Positions 58,921 to 64,000 of a DNA stretch of 64,000 nucleotides are shown here, one piece after another. Source of the stretch: Trichostrongylus colubriformis (taxonomy: Eukaryota > Nematoda > Chromadorea > Rhabditida > Trichostrongylidae). Below the pieces are notes generated by a model, which saw nothing but the letters and a program-made list of their open reading frames with translations, searched no databases and was not told the DNA's origin. Where the stretch lies: positions 335,725-399,724 of the forward strand of contig OZ022260.1 in the NCBI GenBank assembly GCA_963978905.1, written 5' to 3'. How positions within the stretch are numbered: the first letter of the stretch is position 1; each line of letters opens with the position of its first letter. The position numbers were made by a program, and so were the translations under genes.

Positions 58921-59370
58921 GTGTACAAATGTGTGCAGATGTGTACAAATGTGTAGAAATGTGTACAGATGTGTACAAATGTGTACAGATGTGTACAGAT
59001 GTGTACAGATATGTACAAATGTGTACATATGTGTACAAATGTGTACAGATGTGTACAAATGTGTGCAGATGTGTACAAATGTGTACGGATGTGTACAAAT
59101 GTGTACAGATGTGTACAAATATGTACGGATGTGTACATATGTGTACAAATGTGTACAGATGTGTACAGATATGTACAAATGTGTACAACTGTGTACAGAT
59201 GTGTACAGATGTGTACAAATGTGTACAGATGTGTACGGATGTGTACATATGTGTACAAATGTGTACAGATGTGTACAAATGTGTACAGATGTGTACAGAT
59301 GATGTGTACAGATGTGTACAGATGTGTACAGATGTGTACAAATGTGTACAGATGTGTACAGATGTGGACA

Positions 59371-59505
59371 GACTTTACTCAGAGTGGAACGTGAAAATAG
59401 TGATCTTTAAGATCCTCAGGCATTCTCCACAGATTCTACTGAATCCTATAACAGCGGTCAACGATATGATATGATATGATACATGAACTGAGGTATCGGC
59501 CGCAA
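59371..59505. other. Satellite to unique DNA junction
   Basis: The satellite stops abruptly after GATGTGGACA. The next 135 bp are unique. They hold a short (GATAT)n run at 59463-59481 and then lead into the broken last spectrin exon. I see no transposon end or telomeric repeat at the junction. Confidence 0.6.
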
Positions 59506-59535
59506 TTAAACAGCTTCAGCTTCGCAATTAAACAG
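59501..59535 (+). repeat. 22-bp-offset short direct repeat at the end of the last exon
   Basis: CGCAATTAAACAG occurs at 59501-59513 and again at 59523-59535. On the minus strand this lies in the last recognisable spectrin exon and is followed by an in-frame TAA at 59506-59508, so the coding match ends here. Confidence 0.7.
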
Positions 59536-59586
59536 TTGGAGGTCTGGCTGCTCTTTCAGCTGCCCGTCACACATTCGGTACATGTT
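59509..59586 (-). pseudogene. Last recognisable spectrin exon, truncated (segment 12)
   Basis: Follows acceptor GCTACAG in phase 0 and reads NMYRMCDGQLKEQPDLQLFN followed by CEAEAV, then TAA at 59506-59508. The LFN-x-EAEAV pattern is the start of a spectrin repeat helix A. The rest of the helix should follow but is absent. The frame dies within the short direct repeat about 140 bp from the satellite. Confidence 0.75.
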
Positions 59587-60249
59587 CTGTAGCAAGATGA
59601 GCTCAAAAAATGAAAAGAAAAAACAATGTGTTACTTGGTAGTTATCAGATTTTTATCCTCACATTTTTTTGAAAGTCCAATTTCCACTGCCCTTCCATCT
59701 TACAAGCCCGATCCAATTGCTATATTACAACTTATTTCAATGAATATGGTATTCCTATACGGCTCGTGATTGAGTAATTCACACCAAGAATACGAACCCA
59801 CAATCGATCCAAAACACGCACGCGGAGGGCATCCCTTAGCTGAGTCTGCCGTTGACCACCATCCGTCTGAGCTCTGGGCTCTCGCAGGCTAGATACAGGC
59901 ATCAGAAAAGTGAGGTCTCCCGCAACTCGACAATGATCATGGACGATTAGTACAGTCCACAGATGGAGACTGCCCAAAGGTGCCTACAGCGATCACGCTA
60001 CCAACTAAGTTGTAATTGCAATCAAAGAGCTTCCTCCGGAAGCAAGTTTGGATCAAACCCTTAATTGGCTGTTTATTTTCAGGAGAGACCATCCTCTCAC
60101 GATAGCACCCTTTCTTTCCTTAGTCTTCCTTTATGTCGATGATACCCCAAGTCAACCATATGCTACTGAAAGTAGGGCTAAAGGAGACCGAGAAACCGTA
60201 ACACTACCTTACGAAGTAAGTCCATAAACAAAAGAATAAGTGCTCTTAC
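59587..60249. other. 663-bp intron between segments 11 and 12
   Basis: Longer than most other introns here. It holds a minus-strand open frame of 81 codons at 59732-59977 that does not resemble spectrin or any family I recognise. The GC-richer stretch at 59.80-60.05 kb could be an inserted repeat, but I cannot identify it. No further exon is seen. Confidence 0.5.
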
Positions 60250-60357
60250 CTCAACTACACCCATTTCACTAGTCAGATGCTTCAGTTGAGCCTCAACTTC
60301 ATGTAAACGTGGATTTTTATTGAGTAAACGATGTCCAAGCTCTTGCACGTAGTCCAC
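60250..60357 (-). pseudogene. Spectrin exon (segment 11)
   Basis: 108 bp, 36 codons, phase 0 at both ends, acceptor TTTCTAG and donor GAG/GTAAGA. Encodes VDYVQELGHRLLNKNPRLHE and then VEAQLKHLTSEMGVVE, a spectrin helix B-C segment with an intact frame. Confidence 0.9.
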
Positions 60358-60421
60358 CTAGAAATTCGTCAGTGTAAGACATGCTTCGCCTACAGAAGGC
60401 GAGCTTATTATTTAAACATAC

Positions 60422-60585
60422 CTCGTATTTCTTGTCCATAATCTGTTCTCCGAGTTCGTAATCTTTCTTCAATAGGTCCTCAGCTTGTTGGACGTCTAGC
60501 GCACGAACATCTTCGGCAAGTACTTTCTTGGTACGATCGATCCAAATCATTACATCTCTCAATGCCGTTTCGAACATTTCCTGGC
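60422..60585 (-). pseudogene. Spectrin exon (segment 10)
   Basis: 164 bp, acceptor TTGTTTAG and donor GAG/GTATGT, intact frame. Encodes QEMFETALRDVMIWIDRTKK, then VLAEDVRALDVQQAEDLLKK and DYELGEQIMDKKYE. This is a helix A with W-I followed by helix B, the first full repeat after the SH3. Confidence 0.92.
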
Positions 60586-60805
60586 CTAAACAAGCAATAC
60601 ATGCATAAGTTCTCTGGTCAGTGAAGTGCGAAACTATTTTTAGCACAGAAATTTGTCACATAAGCCCCGGTAGAGTACTACGTCAAAAGGATATCAAGCG
60701 CCTAAAATGGCAGGAAATCTACCAAGAAGGTCGGGAGCCTGAGTTCTATGATGACACAGGTTTTCACAGCCTCTGAAAGAGGACTGTTATGCTGAAATAA
60801 CTCAC

Positions 60806-60909
60806 CTTGAGACTGCTCGGCGATTCTTCTGTCTGTCGACAATAGCACATTTGCTGTCCACAACATTAGTATGTGCTTTCGTTGTAGTGGTCGTTTGCGT
60901 AACACTTAC
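60806..60909 (-). pseudogene. Thr-rich linker exon after SH3, with frame break (segment 9)
   Basis: 104 bp between acceptor CTGTTAG and donor GTGAGT. It continues in phase from the SH3 exon as VSVTQTTTTTKAHTNVVDSK. The downstream part that fits the next exon (RRIAEQSQ plus the first base of a Gly codon) is in a different frame, so one extra base is inferred in the run GACAGACAGAAGAATC near 60,820. Confidence 0.75.
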
Positions 60910-61095
60910 CTAACAGAATCCGTCTTCAGCAGGTTAGGAGAGCAATTGATCTAATCCAAATTCAAATTCGAAGTTCAATGCAAGTGTTTTCGAAGAGACT
61001 GTGAAACGCTGGAAGAGCTGGACATGCTTTGTTCGATCAAATGGTAGCAACGGGTAATACACACAGAAAAGCGTAATATTCAAGATATGACGTAC

Positions 61096-61430
61096 CGATT
61101 CTCCGGGCACCTTCTTACAGTAATTCGCTGGTACGAATCTTTCAGTGCCATCCTGCTTCAGCACACGCCACCATTCCGGAGTCGACTGTTCCAGCAGAGC
61201 AAGGACTTCGCTTTGACCACTGACATACTGTTCATGTCATACTTGTAGAGCATTTCAATCTGTGTTACAGACCCCTCTTTGTCTGTAAATTCCCGATAAC
61301 TGTACTGCATTGCACTCGCTGCAATTACTAAAAAGAACTCGATACGACCACTTGACTGCTTGTCGTCGCTGTGAGGAAGGAGCTGTTGGCAAGTTTTTTA
61401 CTCATTTCCTCAAGTCGAACAATATCAGCT
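61096..61430 (-). pseudogene. SH3 domain exon(s) with frame breaks (segment 8)
   Basis: Starts after acceptor ATATTTCAG, completes the Arg codon of segment 7, and reads ADIVRLEEMSKKLANSSFLT. Two further pieces in other frames complete an SH3: MLYKYDMNSMSVVK (to 61212), then EVLALLEQSTPEWWRV and KQDGTERFVPANYCKKVPGE, ending at donor GTACGT. SH3 ligand-pocket residues ALYxY, WW and PxNY are recognisable. Between SVVK and EVLALL only GC is left where a Gly codon is expected, so one base is missing near 61,210. Another frame change falls between about 61,270 and 61,345 in the linker, unless a very short intron lies there. Confidence 0.85.
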
Positions 61431-61546
61431 CTGAAATATTAAATCACCTTCTCCAAACCAGTGCAAGAGACAATATACGGCCACTTTGGCCATAACGGGC
61501 CGAACTGCTGCCACATCTCTCTCTCATTATTCGCTTAAAAACTAAC

Positions 61547-61683
61547 CTGTACGCATGGATTTCTTCCTCTAGTCGAGTGTGCCTCTGCAACAACGATTCT
61601 GTAGCCCCTTCATCTCGACCCAAGTAATCACTTTTGAACAGCGGCATTTTCTCTCGAATCCATGACTCTGCTTCGTTTGCATC
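61547..61683 (-). pseudogene. Spectrin exon (segment 7), start of SH3-bearing repeat
   Basis: 137 bp between acceptor TTATTTAG and donor AG/GTTAGT. Encodes DANEAESWIREKMPLFKSDY, then LGRDEGATESLLQRHTRLEE and EIHAYR. This is a complete helix A and most of helix B of a spectrin repeat. The layout (helix A, LL-x-x-H, I-x-A-Y, then SH3) matches the position at which the SH3 is inserted in SH3-bearing spectrins. Confidence 0.92.
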
Positions 61684-61745
61684 CTAAATAACGAAAATGT
61701 AGTTTGAAGAGTAGAGAAGCTAAACGCAATTATGTCCTTATCAAC

Positions 61746-61850
61746 CTGGAAATATTGCTGAGCTTGTTTTGCCTCATTCAGCCATTGGCCAAGCGCTTGA
61801 TGCGCGGGTCGAAGATGTTCCTAACCCTGCTGCATTGCTTGAATACGACG
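61746..61850 (-). pseudogene. Spectrin exon with in-frame TAG (segment 6)
   Basis: 105 bp, 35 codons, acceptor ATTCTAG and donor CAG/GTTGAT. It reads RRIQAMQQG, then TAG (61821-61823), then EHLRPAHQALGQWLNEAKQ and AQQYF. The stop lies 33 residues before the conserved Trp of the next repeat (in DANEAESW). This is where spectrin helix C normally has its own Trp, so TGG to TAG is the simplest reading. Both splice junctions join in frame. Confidence 0.85.
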
Positions 61851-61905
61851 CTAGAATGATGAATATGAATTTAGTGCTTTTATTTCACTGCCCACAAATG
61901 CATAC

Positions 61906-61929
61906 TTTATCCATGTCCCAACAGATCCA
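61906..61929 (-). pseudogene. Possible 24-bp micro-exon (segment 5)
   Basis: Eight codons (WICWDMDK) lie between acceptor TTCTCAG and donor GTATGC, phase 0 at both ends. They supply the Trp-containing start of helix C between EDIQ of segment 4 and RRIQAM of segment 6. Very short exons need independent support, but the phase and residue pattern fit well. Confidence 0.55.
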
Positions 61930-61982
61930 CTGAGAACAATACAGAAATGAAAATCAAATAATCAATATGCTCGAAATTTTAC

Positions 61983-62084
61983 CTGGATGTCTTCACGTGA
62001 TTGTCCGTTTTCAATGAGATGTTCTCCGGCGGCCATCATGTCTTTGGTTCTTGTCCAGTGTGACTGCATTTCGCTTGCAGTGTT
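61983..62084 (-). pseudogene. Spectrin exon (segment 4)
   Basis: 102 bp, 34 codons, phase 0 at both ends, donor CAG/GTAAAA. Encodes NTASEMQSHWTRTKDMMAAG followed by EHLIENGQSREDIQ. The A-x-x-L-I-x-x-G-x-x-x-x-x-x-I pattern is standard for spectrin helix B to C. The acceptor CTTAAG is weaker than the others. Confidence 0.8.
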
Positions 62085-62483
62085 CTTAAGGAAAGATAAT
62101 AAAAAGTACTGAGGAATTTGGGGTCAAAAATACACCTGTTCAAACTATTCCCAAAATGACTGCAACAGCTATTCCGGTCCGGTATTCGAGTAGAGGTGGA
62201 TAGCTACATGTAATAATTGCTTCAATATGATTATGTGTCTCAGTTTCAACACCATGTAATCGTCAACAAATCACTCCCAAACAACGGTTTTACATACTTT
62301 CGGGCATTTGTTGTTCTCTTCTGGGAAAGGGCGATTTTCATGGAAAGCAAAAAGGTTGCTCACTGGTATCAAGAATCAGACACCAACTTGATGAAAGACA
62401 ATATCCTGAGATTTTTCACATCCATATCTATCTAGGTGAAGACTTCTATAGCCCCAGCCCACATGTCGCCTGCCTTTCTTTAC
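62085..62483. other. Intron region with no identifiable exon
   Basis: About 400 bp between segments 3 and 4 where a spectrin helix B (about 80-100 bp of coding sequence) would be expected. I could not find it on the minus strand. The plus-strand 72-codon frame at 62217-62435 has no recognisable features and is taken as chance. Confidence 0.5.
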
Positions 62484-62633
62484 TCATTTTGGTGAAATAG
62501 CTTGCTCGCCCGGCGGCAGAGATGCTCTTTCTCGGAAAACCACGAGAGCCCTTCTTCACGATCTTGGACAAACTGGTACAATGCACGAGCCTTATCTAGG
62601 TTGGGACGACGATGACGACATAGATCGACAAAC
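62484..62633 (-). pseudogene. Spectrin exon (segment 3)
   Basis: About 150 bp. It starts FVDLCRHRRPNLDKARALY and continues with FVQDREEGLSWFSEKEHLC, a canonical helix A with its conserved Trp. The acceptor GATATAG is clear. The 3' limit is less certain: a GTAAAG donor at 62,483 would end it. After this exon the expected helix B is not found. Confidence 0.8.
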
Positions 62634-62715
62634 CTATATCAATCCAAGCAAATTAAGTGAACCCAATAAAATCTGATGTGACCTACAGTTGAACTTCAAA
62701 AAAAAATGCGCTTAC

Positions 62716-62840
62716 GAGTAATACCGCGCGGTGACGTCATCAAGTTTTCTCTGCAGTGAATCGTACTGTTTTCCTTTGTTGCGTGTGTATTTGTTAGCCT
62801 GATTTGTAACGTTGGTCAGCCAAGTTCCTTGCGCGTTAAC
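62716..62840 (-). pseudogene. Spectrin exon (segment 2)
   Basis: 125 bp with acceptor CTGTTCAG and donor GTAAGC. Encodes a helix starting VNAQGTWLTNVTNQANKY and continuing to LQRKLDDVTARYY. It ends two bases into a Ser codon that the next exon completes. The pattern is a spectrin helix C followed by the start of the next repeat. Confidence 0.85.
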
Positions 62841-62994
62841 CTGAACAGTACCATATAGTGATGCGGAGAAACAGATTTCGCTAGCGCGACTCCTCTCCTT
62901 TACCTTTTACGTTATGATTGGAAATGAATGTTAGCCTGAGGACAAGTTTCTCAAGAAAGTATGAAACCTTCAATCTTCGAAAAAATCGACACAC
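62841..62994. other. Short intron between segments 1 and 2
   Basis: 154 bp with a GTGTGT donor and CTGTTCAG acceptor on the minus strand. No other feature is seen. Confidence 0.6.
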
Positions 62995-63053
62995 CTGAGC
63001 TTCAATTAGTTCACGCTTGCCAAGTAAATCTTCTACACCTAACACATGTTTGC
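62995..63053 (-). pseudogene. Spectrin exon (segment 1 in this window)
   Basis: 59 bp between an acceptor ending GATGTAG and a donor GTGTGT. Encodes KHVLGVEDLLGKRELIEAQ, a helix B segment typical of beta-type spectrin repeats. It ends in phase 0 and joins in frame to the next exon (VNAQGTW). Exons further 5' are not seen in the window. The DNA to the right is a tandem repeat. Confidence 0.75.
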
Positions 63054-63080
63054 CTACATCATGATTACGAACAACTGGCT

Positions 63081-64000
63081 AGCAAAACTGATCGAATTAA
63101 TGCAATACCATCTCCTTTCTTCTTGAATGTTTCAACTTTTACACAGGAAATAGATTCCGTCTTGGATCCGAAAGAGCACCGCATTCGTTTCTCACCCATA
63201 CTTGCATGTTTTTTTGAATCTTTCGGTCAAAACTTATTTGCTTTGGATGCGCCGCGCTTTTGTTCTATCATAACTGATCGAATTAATGCAATACCATCTC
63301 CTTTTTCTTGAATGTTTCAACTTTTACATAGGAAATAGATTTCATCTTGGATCCGAAAGTAGGAAATAGATTTCATCTTGGATCCGAAAGAGCACCTCAT
63401 TCGTTTCTCACTCATATTTGCATGTTTTTTTGAATCTTTCGGTCAAAACTTATTTGCTTTGGATGCGCCGCGCTTTTGTTCTAGCAAAACTGATCGAATT
63501 AATGCAATACCATCTCCTTTCTTCTTGAATGTTTCAACTTTTACACAGGAAATAGATTTCGTCTTGGATCCGAAAGAGCACCCCATTCGTTTCTCACCCA
63601 TATTTGCATGTTTTTTTGAATCTTTCGGTCAAAACTTATTTGCTTTGGATGCGCCGCGCTTTTGTTCTATCAAAACTGATCGAATTAATGCAATACCACC
63701 TCCTTTTTCTTGAATGTTTCAACTTTTACATAGGTAATAGATTTCGTCTTGGATTTGCATGTTTTTTTGAATCCGAAAGAGCAACCCATTCGTTTCTCAC
63801 TCATATTTGCATGTTTTTTGAATGTCAAAAATTATTTGCTTTGGATGCGCCGCGCTTTTGTTCTATCAAAACTGATCGAATTAATGCAATACCATCTCCT
63901 TTTTCTTGAATGTTTCAACTTTTACATAGGTAATAGATTTCGTCTTGGATTTGCATGTTTTTTTTGAATCCGAAAGAGCACCCCATTCGTTTCTCACTCA
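63081..64000 (+). repeat. 186-bp tandem repeat, about five copies
   Basis: Units begin near AACTGATCGAATTAATGC at 63086, 63272, 63488, 63674 and 63870 and continue to the window edge. The basic period is 186 bp. Unit 2 is 30 bp longer because a 31-bp piece (GAAATAGATTTCATCTTGG and following) is doubled. Later units carry small indels. Since 186 is 62 codons, open frames recur on the plus strand with a repeated 62-residue pattern, but late units break it and nothing supports translation. It lies just 5' of the first visible spectrin exon, so probably in an intron. Confidence 0.9.

Larger units (their letters stand above)
32716..59370 (+). repeat. Decanucleotide satellite array 7 (26.7 kb, no spacer)
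   Basis: The first roughly 1.2 kb follows array 6 (offset 6,297 bp). After about 34.57 kb the 11-bp GTTACAGATGT unit, frequent to the left, almost disappears (one more near 44,893). New variants take over: a 13-bp GTACAGATGATGT from 34.70 kb, an 8-bp contraction (GTACAAAT) from about 35.87 kb, GTACAGTTGATGT from 36.16 kb, GTGTAAAGATG from 37.15 kb, and GTGTAGAAATG from about 51.64 kb. Several of these introduce TGA, TAA or TAG, which is why plus-strand open frames become short here. The array ends in GATGTGGACA before unique DNA. No gene is supported. Confidence 0.97.
59506..63053 (-). pseudogene. SH3-containing spectrin, probably beta-heavy type, broken and partial
   Basis: Spliced in order from high to low coordinates, twelve segments encode spectrin-repeat triple helices, an SH3 domain and then more repeats. 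Hallmarks are DANEAESWIREK, QWLNEAKQAQQYF and an SH3 core with PEWWRV and FVPANYC. Spectrins are membrane-skeleton cross-linkers. Alpha-spectrin and beta-heavy spectrin (SMA-1, karst) both carry an SH3 inside a repeat. This SH3 is far from the highly conserved alpha-spectrin SH3, and a Thr-rich linker follows it, so I favour beta-heavy. Most exon joins keep phase with GT-AG introns, which supports a real gene structure. Against function are an in-frame TAG at 61821-61823, frame breaks near 61,210-61,345 and 60,820, one helix not found at 62,085-62,483, and the end of the frame at 59,506. Only about 500 of roughly 4,000 residues of such a protein are present. It may be a decayed copy, or an intact gene damaged by assembly errors. 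Confidence 0.72.

Noticed and set aside
1..59370. CRISPR array
   Set aside because: The repeat unit is 10 bp with no unique spacers between units, and the region is eukaryotic.
60317..60646. 109-codon minus-strand frame as one intact protein
   Set aside because: It is exon 60422-60585 with intron read-through at both ends. The next exon (60250-60357) is in another frame.
60934..61164. 76-codon minus-strand frame as a separate gene
   Set aside because: Its first part is the SH3 exon. The remainder reads through the GTACGT donor into intron sequence.
61310..61495. 61-codon plus-strand frame
   Set aside because: It lies antisense to spectrin exons and has no recognisable features.
59506..63053. 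Alpha-spectrin as the identity of the gene
   Set aside because: The SH3 is inserted at a similar place, but the alpha-spectrin SH3 is extremely conserved and this one (PEWWRVLKQDG, FVPANYCKK) is clearly different. Beta-heavy is the better fit, although an alignment is needed to be sure.
62961..63967. Plus-strand frames with repeated KTDRINAIPSPF-type peptides
   Set aside because: They come from the 186-bp tandem repeat (62 codons per unit). Stops and frameshifts appear in several units, and the first unit overlaps an antisense spectrin exon.

Overview
The window is eukaryotic, and most of it is one very large satellite block. A decanucleotide repeat (GTACnnATGT, with nn mostly AG, AA, GG or AT) fills about 53.9 kb of the 64 kb, from base 1 to about 59,370. 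The only recognisable gene is on the minus strand at 59.5-63.05 kb. It is a metazoan spectrin with an SH3 domain, split into small exons by mostly short GT-AG introns. This intron style would suit a nematode, but that is inference; an invertebrate animal is as far as the sequence itself supports.

Layout. Seven satellite arrays (1-5820, 6739-9612, 10531-14979, 15898-18862, 19781-25500, 26419-31797, 32716-59370) are separated by six copies of one non-satellite spacer. Each spacer is 918 bp, all are in the same orientation, and they look identical base for base. The arrays share the same first and last decamers but differ in length (2.9-26.7 kb) because of internal duplications and deletions. 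The spacer and its adjoining satellite therefore behave as one amplification unit, with spacer-to-spacer periods of 3,792, 5,367, 3,883, 6,638 and 6,297 bp. The last array (26.7 kb) has no spacer. It carries its own nested duplications (periods of about 411, 1,195, 2,216, 2,230 and 10,252 bp) and different variant decamers from the left part.

Right of the satellite, 59,371-63,053 holds eleven or twelve spectrin exons, best matched to beta-heavy spectrin (SMA-1/karst type). The gene looks broken. One exon has an in-frame TAG where helix C normally has tryptophan. The SH3 exon and the exon after it contain apparent single-base frame breaks. One expected exon is not visible, and the reading frame dies in a 22-bp duplication about 140 bp from the satellite edge. 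The missing 3' three quarters of such a gene would lie on the satellite side. At 63,081-64,000 a 186-bp tandem repeat sits in or upstream of the gene.

The very long open frames inside the satellite (up to 6,819 codons) are not genes. The decamer contains no stop codon in any frame on either strand. I found no RNA gene, CRISPR array, prokaryotic operon or recognisable transposase or reverse transcriptase. The most notable object is the satellite itself: an invariant 8-bp core repeated about once per DNA helical turn, a variable dinucleotide that follows ordering rules, and an embedded spacer that was recently amplified.
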